Below, piece by piece: positions 1 to 9,200 of a stretch of DNA of 64,000 bases. The translations under genes and the position numbers were made by a program. Where the stretch lies: contig CBDAVS010000015.1 in assembly GCA_965201085.1 (NCBI GenBank), positions 310,001-374,000 of the forward strand, in the 5' to 3' direction. This stretch comes from JAPOUP01 sp965201085 (lineage in GTDB: Bacteria > Pseudomonadota > Alphaproteobacteria > Rhodobacterales > Rhodobacteraceae). Numbering within the stretch: position 1 is the stretch's first letter; every line of letters begins with the position of its first letter. Under the pieces are notes generated by a model that saw only the letters and a program-made list of their open reading frames with translations, had not been told where the DNA came from and ran no database searches.

Positions 1-1
1 G

Positions 2-724
2 ACGCAGGAATTCCTTGAGGCAAATCCACCGACGACATGGTATGAAGAGATCGTTTACGACAAGGGAATGGTCATCGCCGGTCCGTCCCGATTCGGCGAG
101 CGGTTCCTGAATTCGGTCATCATCGGTTTCGGTTCGACGTTTCTGTCCGTGTTTCTTGGCACGCTCGCCGCCTATGCCTTCTCCCGGTACAGGATTCCAC
201 TGAAAGACGATCTGCTGTTCTTCATCCTGTCCACGCGGATGATGCCACCCATCGCGGTGGCGATCCCGATCTTCCTGATGTTCAGGTCGCTTGGGCTGAG
301 CGATACGCATGCGGGAATGATTCTGCTCTACACCGCCGTGAACCTTTCGTTGTCCGTCTGGCTGCTGAAGGGGTTCATCGACGAGATTCCACGGGAATAT
401 GAAGAGGCCGCGTTGATCGACGGTTACACTCGGTTCCAGGCGTTCCGGAAAGTCGTGCTGCCCCAGGCGGCCACGGGCATCGCATCGACCGCGATCTTCT
501 GCCTGATCTTCGCCTGGAACGAATACGCCTTCGCTGTGCTGCTTACCAGCGGAACGGCGCAGACCGCGCCACCGTTCATACCTACCATAATCGGTGTCGG
601 CGGTCAGGACTGGCCGGCCGTCGCCGCTGGTGCCAGCATCTTCCTCGTCCCGGTGATGGTTTTCACCATTCTGCTGCGTAAGCACCTGCTTCGGGGCATC
701 ACCTTTGGAGCGGTTCGGAAATGA
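2..724 (+). CDS. ABC sugar/polyol transporter permease, MalG type (5' end outside window)
   Basis: Inner-membrane permease of a carbohydrate-type ABC importer. The frame is open from the first bases of the window, so the N-terminus is cut off. About five hydrophobic segments are visible. The cytoplasmic EAA loop that docks on the ATPase is clear (EEAALIDGY, followed by a helix ending in VVLPQA), which places it with MalG/UgpE proteins. The stop overlaps the next start (ATGA), so the two are translationally coupled. The two ATPases and a dihydroxyacetone kinase downstream suggest a C3 or polyol substrate; that is inference from context only. Confidence 0.9.
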   Translation, partial: TQEFLEANPPTTWYEEIVYDKGMVIAGPSRFGERFLNSVIIGFGSTFLSVFLGTLAAYAFSRYRIPLKDDLLFFILSTRMMPPIAVAIPIFLMFRSLGLSDTHAGMILLYTAVNLSLSVWLLKGFIDEIPREYEEAALIDGYTRFQAFRKVVLPQAATGIASTAIFCLIFAWNEYAFAVLLTSGTAQTAPPFIPTIIGVGGQDWPAVAAGASIFLVPVMVFTILLRKHLLRGITFGAVRK

Positions 725-909
725 GTGGTTTCATCAACGGTCTGCTAATGCTGCGCCGGGGCCCCTGGGAAATGGTCGCATCGGTCATTATCGCGATCGG
801 CGTGGCTATGCTGATGCAGCCCTACACCCTCTGGGCGTTCAGCTATTCCTTCGTCGTCACGCTGGTGGGCACCGTGATGTTCGTCATCGTCAGCCATTTC
901 CCGGAATGA
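721..909 (+). CDS. Small two-helix membrane protein within the ABC transporter operon
   Basis: A 62-residue protein with two hydrophobic helices (about residues 18-34 and 38-58) and a short basic N-terminus containing RRGPWE. It overlaps the permease stop by four bases and ends three bases before the first ATPase gene, so it is part of the operon. Small membrane proteins of this kind occur in some alphaproteobacterial polyol and glycerol transporter operons, but I do not recognise a named family. It could be an accessory subunit. It is too tightly packed to be chance. Confidence 0.65.
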   Translation: MSGFINGLLMLRRGPWEMVASVIIAIGVAMLMQPYTLWAFSYSFVVTLVGTVMFVIVSHFPE

Positions 910-912
910 GCG

Positions 913-2010
913 ATGGCCGAGATCCAGATCAGGAATCTACGCAAGGAATTCGGGGATTTCACCGCCGTTGAGTCGTCGTCGTTCACGGTCGAGGACGGTG
1001 AGTTCTTCATGCTGCTCGGTCCTTCGGGATGTGGAAAGACGACGACCCTTCGGATGATCGCCGGTCTGGAACTGCCGACATCCGGTGAGATACACATCGA
1101 TGGTGAGGAAGTCGGGCGGAAACCCGCAAGCCAGCGTGACATCGCTTTCGTGTTTCAGCTGTTCGCGCTCTATCCGCATATGAACGTCCGAAAGAACATA
1201 AGCTATCCATTGATCAGTCAGGGGATGGCACGGGCAAGGGTTCGTGAAAAGGTCGCCGAGGTGGCGCGGATTCTCGGAATCGAGAGCGTTCTTGACAGGC
1301 CCATCAGCGGTCTGTCGGGCGGTGACCGGCAGCGCGTGGCCCTTGGACGCGCGATCGTGCGCAATCCAAGATGCTTCCTGATGGACGAACCTCTCGGAGC
1401 GCTTGATGCGGAATTCCGTGAACGCATGTCGGAGGAGCTTCGTGCGCTGCATGACCGGATGGGCGCCACCACAGTCTATGTGACCCATGATCAGCTTGAA
1501 GCCATGCAGATGGGTGACAGGATCGTTGTCATGAACCATGGCGTGATCGAGCAGTTCGGGACGCCCCAGGATATCTACGACAAACCGGCGACGAAGTTCG
1601 TCGCCGAGTTCATCGGTTCACCGCATATGAACTTCCTTAAATTCCACGGTCGCCTTGAAGCCGGTGCGACGGCTGTTGAGCTTCAGCATCGGAGGCTTCG
1701 GATACCCGTTCTTCGCGAGCCGTTTGAAGGTGACATGTTCTATGGCGTGAGACCGGAGCATATCCGTCTGGTGGACGGCGCCGGCTACCGCGGCGAGATT
1801 GTTGCGGCTGAATATCTCGGTACGACCCAGATCGTTACATTGAACACACCTGACGGCGAGGTGAAGGCCCGCATAGCCTCCGACCGGACCGCGCACGTTG
1901 GAGAAACCGTCGGGCTGGAGTTCAACGGCGCCACGGTCACGCTGTTTGATGGGCTTTCGGGACGCGCCATCCGAACGGACCTGAACGACGAGGACCTGTC
2001 GCATGGCTGA
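913..2010 (+). CDS. ABC transporter ATPase, MalK/UgpC type (first of two)
   Basis: Cytoplasmic ATPase of the importer, 365 residues. It shows Walker A GPSGCGKT at residues 36-43, a Q-loop (VFQ), the signature LSGGDRQ near residues 134-140, Walker B FLMDEP near 155-160 and the switch histidine in VTHDQ. A TOBE-type regulatory domain with the usual GVRPEH motif fills the C-terminal third. The signature has Asp where the family normally has Gln (LSGGQ), a mild deviation. It overlaps the second ATPase gene by eight bases, suggesting a heterodimeric ATPase pair. Confidence 0.92.
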   Translation: MAEIQIRNLRKEFGDFTAVESSSFTVEDGEFFMLLGPSGCGKTTTLRMIAGLELPTSGEIHIDGEEVGRKPASQRDIAFVFQLFALYPHMNVRKNISYPLISQGMARARVREKVAEVARILGIESVLDRPISGLSGGDRQRVALGRAIVRNPRCFLMDEPLGALDAEFRERMSEELRALHDRMGATTVYVTHDQLEAMQMGDRIVVMNHGVIEQFGTPQDIYDKPATKFVAEFIGSPHMNFLKFHGRLEAGATAVELQHRRLRIPVLREPFEGDMFYGVRPEHIRLVDGAGYRGEIVAAEYLGTTQIVTLNTPDGEVKARIASDRTAHVGETVGLEFNGATVTLFDGLSGRAIRTDLNDEDLSHG

Positions 2011-2998
2011 GGTTACGCTCCGGAACGTAAGTAAATCTTTTGGTGAAACGGTTGCCGTCGATGATGTGACCATGATGGTCGCCGACGGCGCTTTCGTCGT
2101 CCTTCTCGGCCCGACCGGTGCGGGTAAGACGACGACGATGCGGCTGATCTCCGGGTTGGAACGCCCGGATAGCGGCGACATCCTCATCGGCGGCCGTTCC
2201 GTCGTTTCTGAAACACCGGCGCAGCGGAACGTCGCGATGGTGTTTCAGCAATACTCGCTCTATCCTCATATGACCGTTCGGGACAATCTTGCTTTTCCGC
2301 TGCGGTCTCCGATCCTTCGGACGCCGGATGACGAAGTTGTGCGGAAGGTGCGCGAGGTCGCGGAAGTCCTTCGTATCGGGCACAAACTTGACAGTAAAGC
2401 GACCGCATTGTCCGGTGGCGAGATGCAGCGGGTATCCATCGGGCGGGCGCTGGTACGCAATCCTTCCATCTATCTCATGGATGAGCCACTCAGTTCGCTC
2501 GACGCCAAGCTACGCGCCGACCTTCGCGTCGAGCTCAAGCGCATCCAGGCCGGTCTTGGCGCCACGCTTCTATACGTTACCCATGACCAGATCGAAGCCA
2601 TGACCATGGCCACGCATGTGGGAGTTCTGGGCACTGGCCGATTGGTGCAGTTCGGTGGTCCTCGCGAGATCTATGAAGACCCGGTAAGCCTTTACGTCGC
2701 CAGCCGTCTTGGATTGCCCCGTATCAACGCGCTCCCCGCCGGACTATTCGCTGGCGCCCCGCCGGGGGCCACGACGATCGGTTTGAGGCCCGAGCATATC
2801 CAGACCGGTGACGGAAAGCCGTCAACGGTCTCGCGGATCGAACGTCTCGGAGACCAGACCCGTCTGCATCTCACGCTTGAGGGACATGAAATCGTCACAC
2901 TCACCGATGTCCACACCGAACTCAAGTCCGGCGATACCGTCGCCATCCAACCCCGCAACGCCCTTTATTTCGACGCCGCCGGCGCTCGGATCGCCTGA
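2003..2998 (+). CDS. ABC transporter ATPase, MalK/UgpC type (second of two)
   Basis: Partner ATPase of 331 residues. Walker A is GPTGAGKT at 36-43, the signature is LSGGEMQR, Walker B is YLMDEP, the switch region is VTHDQIEAM, and the TOBE part begins at GLRPEH. It is homologous to the preceding ATPase but clearly diverged, so it is not a recent duplicate. Two different ATPases in one operon is the arrangement described for alphaproteobacterial glycerol importers (GlpS/GlpT); the assignment to glycerol here is only inferred. It lies 11 bases upstream of the kinase gene. Confidence 0.92.
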   Translation: MAEVTLRNVSKSFGETVAVDDVTMMVADGAFVVLLGPTGAGKTTTMRLISGLERPDSGDILIGGRSVVSETPAQRNVAMVFQQYSLYPHMTVRDNLAFPLRSPILRTPDDEVVRKVREVAEVLRIGHKLDSKATALSGGEMQRVSIGRALVRNPSIYLMDEPLSSLDAKLRADLRVELKRIQAGLGATLLYVTHDQIEAMTMATHVGVLGTGRLVQFGGPREIYEDPVSLYVASRLGLPRINALPAGLFAGAPPGATTIGLRPEHIQTGDGKPSTVSRIERLGDQTRLHLTLEGHEIVTLTDVHTELKSGDTVAIQPRNALYFDAAGARIA

Positions 2999-3009
2999 GG
3001 AGGAGAGCC

Positions 3010-4656
3010 ATGAGACAGTTCATAAACAGCAGGGAGTCCCTTGTCACCGAGGCGATCGACGGTACACTACGCACCGCCGGTGGCCGTCTTGCGCGTCTGG
3101 ACGGGTATCCGCATATAAAGGTCGTGGTACGGACCGATTGGGACAGGTCGAAGGTCGCTCTCGTTTCGGGGGGTGGATCCGGCCATGAACCCAGCCATGT
3201 CGGTTTTGTCGGTCAAGGTATGTTGACCGCGGCCGTATGCGGTGAGGTATTTGCGTCACCTTCGGTCGACGCGGTGCTGGCGGGCATACTTGCGGTTACC
3301 GGCAGAGCCGGGTGCCTCTTGATCGTCAAGAACTATACCGGTGACAGGTTGAATTTCGGCCTTGCCGCCGAGCGCGCCCGAGCCCAGGGCCTTAAGGTCA
3401 ACATGGTGGTCGTCGATGACGATATCGCCCTGCCGGATCTCCCGCAGCCACGCGGTGTCGCCGGCACGCTCCTCGTGCACAAGATCGCCGGTGCGCTCGC
3501 GGAAGAAGGCGCCGGCCTCGATTCGGTGACCGAAGCGGCGCGTCGGGTCATCAAGGGCGTCGTCTCCATCGGCATGTCGCTGGATACCTGCACCGTTCCG
3601 GGGTCGCCCAAGGAAGAGCGCATCCCGGCGGGAAAGGCTGAACTCGGGCTGGGGATCCATGGGGAGGCGGGAATCGAGCAGGTCGGATTCTTGACGGTGC
3701 GCGATGCGATGGAGATGGTTGTGGATCGCCTTTCCGCCAAGGTCGGGCCCGGTCCCTATGTAGCTCTGTTGAACAATCTCGGCAGCACCACCCCGCTGGA
3801 GATGGCGGTTGTCACCAAGGAGCTGATACAGTCGCGGACCGGTGAGCGGATTCGCTGGATGATCGGGCCAGCGCAATTGATGACATCGCTCGATATGCGG
3901 GGCTTTTCGGTCTCCCTGCTGCCCGTGACCGAGGCCGATGAGACGGCGCTGGCGTCACCAGTAGCGCCTTGGGCTTGGCCGGGATGCGTTGCGGTCGGTG
4001 ATGTAGCGGTCGAACCATTGCCCGATGGTTTGACGCCGATCCAACCGATACCGTCCAAGAATGACGAGACCCGCGCCTTCATCGAGCGGTGTTGTTCGAT
4101 CCTGATCGCCGCCGAGACCGATCTGAACACCTTGGATGCCAAATCCGGTGACGGCGATACGGGCAGTACTCTCGCGACGGCGGCACGGGCGCTGATCGAC
4201 GCCCTCGACCGGTTTCCACTGGCGGACCAGACACAGCTTTACCGCGCCATCGGGTTGGAGCTAAGCCAGACGATGGGCGGATCTTCCGGCGTTCTGCTGG
4301 CCATATTCTTCGCGGCCGCCGGTGATGCTTCAGCGGCGGGGAAGGATTCAGTCGGCGCGTTCAAGGCCGGTCTTGACCGGATTCAGCAGGTGGGCGGAGC
4401 CCGACCCGGTGACCGCACTCTGATCGATGCATTGTCTCCCGCGTTCGAAAGACTGCCTCTCGGGCTTGACGCGGCCGCGAGGGCTGCGCGGGCGGGGGCG
4501 GATGCGACGGCGAGGATCACCCGCGCCAGAGCCGGTCGCGCGAGCTATCTCCCCGAAGAGAGTCTGGCAGGGCACAATGATCCGGGGGCCGAAGCCGTCG
4601 CGCTGCTCCTGGAGACGCTTTCAGGCGTGAAAGAAGCGGTCCGGCAAGGTGTCTGA
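3010..4656 (+). CDS. Dihydroxyacetone kinase, ATP-dependent, DhaK-DhaL fusion
   Basis: 548 residues, the length of the single-chain Citrobacter-type enzyme that phosphorylates dihydroxyacetone (or glyceraldehyde) with ATP. The N-terminal DhaK domain has GGGSGHEP at 54-61 and the histidine that covalently binds the substrate in GLGIHGE (His217). The C-terminal DhaL domain has the Mg-ATP aspartates in DAKSGDGDTG (Asp376, Asp381, Asp383) and GGSSG. The start follows a strong GAGGAGGAG ribosome site. As the last gene of the transporter operon it probably feeds the imported compound into triose-phosphate metabolism. A related ketose or tetrose substrate is possible. Confidence 0.9.
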   Translation: MRQFINSRESLVTEAIDGTLRTAGGRLARLDGYPHIKVVVRTDWDRSKVALVSGGGSGHEPSHVGFVGQGMLTAAVCGEVFASPSVDAVLAGILAVTGRAGCLLIVKNYTGDRLNFGLAAERARAQGLKVNMVVVDDDIALPDLPQPRGVAGTLLVHKIAGALAEEGAGLDSVTEAARRVIKGVVSIGMSLDTCTVPGSPKEERIPAGKAELGLGIHGEAGIEQVGFLTVRDAMEMVVDRLSAKVGPGPYVALLNNLGSTTPLEMAVVTKELIQSRTGERIRWMIGPAQLMTSLDMRGFSVSLLPVTEADETALASPVAPWAWPGCVAVGDVAVEPLPDGLTPIQPIPSKNDETRAFIERCCSILIAAETDLNTLDAKSGDGDTGSTLATAARALIDALDRFPLADQTQLYRAIGLELSQTMGGSSGVLLAIFFAAAGDASAAGKDSVGAFKAGLDRIQQVGGARPGDRTLIDALSPAFERLPLGLDAAARAARAGADATARITRARAGRASYLPEESLAGHNDPGAEAVALLLETLSGVKEAVRQGV

Positions 4657-4754
4657 GTGAGCACGGTAGACGACCTTGGCGGGCTGGAACGAGGCTGCGG
4701 TTCCAATGTGTGTTCAATCGTGTTTCAAATCTAAAAAACGTGAATTTTAGAGGG

Positions 4755-4783
4755 TTGGCATTTCGGGGCCGATCCATTATACA
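4755..4783 (+). promoter_or_regulatory. Sigma70-type promoter of the rplJL-rpoBC operon
   Basis: TTGGCA (4755-4760), a 17-base spacer, then TATACA (4778-4783). An A/T-rich stretch at about 4711-4751 sits where an UP element would be. Transcription would start near 4790, leaving a leader of about 230 bases before rplJ. Seen directly; activity is inferred. Confidence 0.7.
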
Positions 4784-4789
4784 CGCGCT

Positions 4790-5018
4790 TCCGCGCTCGC
4801 GCCTGATTCGCGGGTGTGTGATTCGTCCAAGACGGTGGGTTGGCCTTACATCCATGAGGTCCATAATTCCTGCCCGAGACGGGGATGGGACATTTTACCT
4901 TGAGGACCTGGGTCTTCAAGAGATGATTGCGACGAACCCGTTACGGACCCGAATGCCGGACGAAGGTTCCGGTGAATTTCGAGCCGGAGGGGAAGCCCTC
5001 CAAGCCGGGAGTGAATCT
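4790..5018 (+). promoter_or_regulatory. rplJ leader: Long 5' leader of rplJ, candidate L10(L12)4 autoregulatory leader
   Basis: Non-coding leader between the predicted start of transcription and the GTG of rplJ. It ends with a strong hairpin, GGAGGG-GAAG-CCCTCC (4986-5001), flanked by GCCGG repeats just before the ribosome site. In bacteria, L10 bound to L12 represses its own message by binding the rplJ leader; this stretch has the right place and size. I did not verify the conserved kink-turn, so the assignment is tentative. Confidence 0.45.
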
Positions 5019-5537
5019 GTGGATAGAGCCCAAAAAGAGAAAGTGGTCGAGGAAATCGGCCAGATCTTCGAAAGCTCGGGTGTCGTGGTGGTAGCCCGCT
5101 ACGCAGGTCTCACGGTTGCCGAGATGCAGGATCTGAGGGGCCGCATGCGCGAAGCCGGCGGATCCGTGCGTGTCGCCAAGAACTCACTTGCGAAAATCGC
5201 CCTGGAAGGCACGCCGAACGCGGCGGTAGCAGGGTTTCTGACGGGAATGACCGTTCTGGCTTTCTCCGAGGATCCCGTGGCCGCGGCGAAAGTGGCTGAA
5301 AGCTACGCCAAGGATAGCCGTAAGCTGGAAATCCTCGGTGGGACGATGGGGGGAACGGTTCTTGACCGTGCCGGTGTCAAGGCGGTCTCCGAGATGCCAT
5401 CACGCGACGAATTGGTCGCGATGATAGTTGGCTGCATCGGAGCGCCAGCCGCGAATATCGCCGGAGCGATTGGCGCTCCCGCTTCAAACATCGCTTCGAT
5501 TCTTTCCTCGATCGAGGAACGGGCCGAAGCGGCCTGA
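5019..5537 (+). CDS. rplJ: 50S ribosomal protein L10
   Basis: 172 residues starting at GTG 5019 (VDRAQKEKVVEEI, as in other alphaproteobacterial L10), with CGGGAG six to seven bases upstream. It has the rRNA-binding N-terminal domain (VVVARYAGLTVAEM, VAKNSLAKIAL) and the C-terminal helix that carries the L12 dimers. The frame is open further upstream, but the extension reads through the leader and has no L10 similarity. It is normally preceded by rplK-rplA; here the dihydroxyacetone-kinase operon lies upstream. Confidence 0.95.
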   Translation: MDRAQKEKVVEEIGQIFESSGVVVVARYAGLTVAEMQDLRGRMREAGGSVRVAKNSLAKIALEGTPNAAVAGFLTGMTVLAFSEDPVAAAKVAESYAKDSRKLEILGGTMGGTVLDRAGVKAVSEMPSRDELVAMIVGCIGAPAANIAGAIGAPASNIASILSSIEERAEAA

Positions 5538-5613
5538 TCGCAACTCACAGCCGGAATGTCTGCGCCAGCGGCGTAGTGAATGACGCCGGAATGTACCCAG
5601 AAGGAACGTAAAA

Positions 5614-6000
5614 ATGGCTGATCTGAAAGCGCTCGCCGAGCAGATTGTTAACCTCACCCTACTTGAAGCGCAGGAGCTCAAGACCATCCTTAAGGATGAA
5701 TACGGCATCGAACCCGCCGCCGGCGGCGCGGTGTTGATGGCCGGTCCCGCCGCTGGTGGCGGAGATGACGGTGCCGGTGAAGAGGAGAAGACGGAATTCG
5801 ATGTCATCCTGAAATCCTTCGGATCCTCGAAGATCGGCGTCATCAAGGAAGTGCGCGCCATAACCGGACTGGGGCTGAAGGAAGCGAAGAATTTGGTCGA
5901 GGCAGGTGGCAGCGCGGTCAAGGAACAGATTTCGAAAGACGAGGCCGAGGAGATCAAGGCCAAGCTGGAAGCGGCGGGAGCGGAAGTCGAACTCAAGTAG
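5614..6000 (+). CDS. rplL: 50S ribosomal protein L7/L12
   Basis: 128 residues: N-terminal dimerisation helices, an Ala/Gly-rich hinge around residues 35-55, and a C-terminal factor-binding domain with KIGVIKEVR and GLGLKEAKNLVE. It forms the ribosomal stalk with L10. The start is preceded by AGAAGGAACG. A 226-base gap with two hairpins separates it from rpoB. Confidence 0.97.
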   Translation: MADLKALAEQIVNLTLLEAQELKTILKDEYGIEPAAGGAVLMAGPAAGGGDDGAGEEEKTEFDVILKSFGSSKIGVIKEVRAITGLGLKEAKNLVEAGGSAVKEQISKDEAEEIKAKLEAAGAEVELK

Positions 6001-6081
6001 GCTCCGGTGGAAGATTCGAACAACTAAGACCTACGGGCTGGATTCGGTCGGATCGGATCCAGTCGGTTGGGCATTGGGGAA

Positions 6082-6101
6082 GGCTCTTTTGCTGGAGAGC
6101 C
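6082..6101 (+). promoter_or_regulatory. Hairpin between rplL and rpoB, possible attenuator or processing site
   Basis: GGCTCT (6082-6087) pairs with AGAGCC (6096-6101) around an 8-base loop. A second GC-rich hairpin (GCCGCC with GGCGGTGGC) follows near 6172-6200. Attenuation and RNase III cutting between rplL and rpoB are known in E. coli; the same role here is inferred from position. Confidence 0.35.
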
Positions 6102-6226
6102 ATTCTCCGGGTGCGAAGGCAGGCCGGGTGACGGTCATCTGACATGGGCCGGACTTCATCCGTTCAAGGTCGCGCCGCCGGGTTCCGACGGCGGTGGCGG
6201 TCGCGTATTCTGAAAGGCGAAATTCC

Positions 6227-9200
6227 ATGACATCAAGCTATCTTGGACAGAAACGTCTCCGCAGAAACTACGGCAGGATCCGCGAAGTCATGGAGATGCC
6301 GAACCTGATCGAGGTGCAGAAGTCCTCCTACGACCTGTTCCTGAACTCCGGCGACCAGCCCAGGCCGCAGAACGGGGAGGGCATAAAGGGGGTATTCCAG
6401 TCAGTCTTTCCCATCACCGACTTCGGTCAGACCGCCCAGTTGGAGTTTCAGGGATACGAACTTGAACCGCCGAAATACGATGTCGAGGAATGCCAGCAGC
6501 GGGGAATGACCTATGCGGCGCCGCTGAAGGTCACCCTGCGCCTGATCGTGTTCGATCTCGATGCGGATACAGGGGCCAGATCCGTCAAGGATATCAAGGA
6601 ACAGGATGTCTATATGGGGGATATGCCCCTGATGACCCCCAACGGGACCTTCGTCGTCAACGGGACCGAACGCGTCATAGTCTCGCAGATGCATCGGTCC
6701 CCCGGTGTGTTCTTCGATCACGACAATGGCAAGACCCACGCCTCCGGAAAGTTTCTGTTCACCTGTCGCATCATACCTTACCGTGGGTCATGGCTTGATT
6801 TCGAGTTTGACGCCAAGGATCTTGTCTACGCCCGCATTGACCGCCGCCGCAAACTGCCGGTCACAACCCTGTTCTATGCGCTCGGTATGGATCAGGAAGA
6901 AATTATGAAAGCATATTACGAGACCGTGAATTACCGGTTACGTGAAGGTGATGGATGGGTCACTCCGTTTTTTCCAGATCGGTTGAAAGGAGTCCGGCCA
7001 GCTTTTGATCTAATTGACGCGGCGACAGGTGAGATTATCGCCGGGGAAGGGGAGAAGATTAGCCCCAAGGCCGTACGGCAGTTCAAGAACGAAGGTATGG
7101 TCAAAGAGATCTTGATCCCGTTCGACCAGATTGTCGGGAAGTATGTCGCGGAGGACTTCATCAACGAGGAAAATGGCGCGATCTATGTTGAGGCAGGCGA
7201 CGAAATCACATGGGGCGTCGACAAAAGCGGTGAGGCGTACGGTACGCTGAAGGAATTACTCGACGCTGGCATTACGGAGATACCGGTTCTTGACATTGAT
7301 CACGTTTCTGTGGGACCTTATATACTCAACACGATGGCGATTGACAAAAATATGAATCGCCACACTGCGCTGCTGGATATCTATCGAGTGATGCGTCCCG
7401 GTGAGCCACCGACGCCGGAGACGGCGAGTGCCTTGTTCGATACTCTCTTCTTTGATGATGAGCGTTATGACCTTTCGGTTGTAGGTCGCGCGAAGATGAA
7501 TATGCGCTTAGATCTTGATGCGCCAGATTTCCATAGAACCCTACGTCGAGAAGACGTGGTGGCCTGCGTGAAAGCGCTGGTTGATCTTCGTGACAGCAAA
7601 GGAAACGTTGACGATATCGACCATTTGGGCAATCGGCGTGTCCGGTCGGTCGGAGAATTGATGGAAAATCAGTACCGTGTCGGATTGCTACGAATGGAGC
7701 GGGCCATCAAGGAAAGAATGTCTTCCGTCGATGTCGACACGGTCATGCCTCAGGATTTGATTAACGCGAAGCCCGCCGCGGCCGCCGTTCGGGAATTTTT
7801 CGGTTCATCGCAGCTGTCACAATTTATGGACCAGACCAACCCGCTGTCGGAGGTTACACACAAACGCAGACTTTCAGCTCTTGGGCCGGGAGGATTGACG
7901 CGCGAACGCGCAGGTTTCGAGGTGCGTGACGTGCATCCGACCCATTACGGGCGGATGTGCCCTATCGAGACTCCAGAAGGCCCAAACATCGGACTCATCA
8001 ACTCGCTCGCCACCTATGCCCGTGTCAATAAATACGGATTTATCGAAACACCATACCGTAAGGTCATCGATGGTAAGGTGACAGATGAAGTAAATTATAT
8101 TTCCGCGACCGAAGAAATGCGTCATACAGTGGCGCAGGCAAACGCTACGCTGACCGAGGAGGGCGAGTTCGTCAACGAGCTTGTGAACACGCGTATAGCT
8201 GGTGAGCATACGATAATGCCCCGAAGCTCGGTTGACCTTATTGATGTCTCTCCCAAGCAGCTTGTATCGGTTGCGGCTTCTCTCATTCCATTCCTTGAAA
8301 ATGACGACGCCAACCGTGCGCTTATGGGCTCGAACATGCAACGCCAGGCAGTTCCGCTGCTTCAGGCGGACGCACCCTTCGTAGGCACGGGAATCGAAGG
8401 GAAAGTCGCGATCGATTCCGGTGCCGCGATTCAGGCCGGACGGGCAGGGCTGGTCGATCAGGTGGATGCACAGCGGATCGTCATTCACGTTACCGGAGAC
8501 CTTGATCCGGGCGACCCGGGGGTGGACATCTATCGCCTGCGAAAGTTCCAGCGGTCAAATCAGGACACCTGCATAAACCAACGACCGCTCGTGAAGGTCG
8601 GTGATAAAGTTGCGAGGGGTGAGGTCATCGCAGATGGTCCTTCTACAGAGCTCGGTGAACTTGCGCTCGGAAAGAATGTAATAGTCGCCTTCATGCCATG
8701 GAACGGTTACAATTATGAGGATTCGATACTGATTTCCGAACGTATCGTGCGAGACGATGTCTTTACCTCGATCCATATAGAGGAGTTTGAGATCGCGGCA
8801 CGCGACACAAAGCTGGGACCGGAAGAGATCACACGCGACATCCCGAATGTCGGTGAGGAGGCTTTGCGCAACCTTGATGAAGCAGGTATCGTCTACATAG
8901 GTGCCGAGGTCGGTCCTGCGGACATTCTTGTCGGAAAGATAACCCCGAAGGGCGAAAGCCCGATGACGCCGGAAGTGAAACTTCTTCGCGCAATCTTCGG
9001 AGAAAAGGCGAGCGATGTACGCGACACGTCGCTTCGACTCCCGCCCGGCAATTTCGGAACCGTCGTGGAGGTTCGCGTCTTCAACCGCCACGGCGTGGAG
9101 AAGGATGAGCGGGCCCTGCATATTGAGCGCGACGAGGTCGACCGTCTCGCGCGCGACCGGGATGACGAGCTGCACATCCTCGAACGCAACATCTACACCC

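Noticed and set aside
4710..5018. N-terminal extension of L10 read from the leader
   Set aside because: The frame is open but crosses the predicted promoter and hairpin; no L10 family member has such an extension, and GTG 5019 has a ribosome site.
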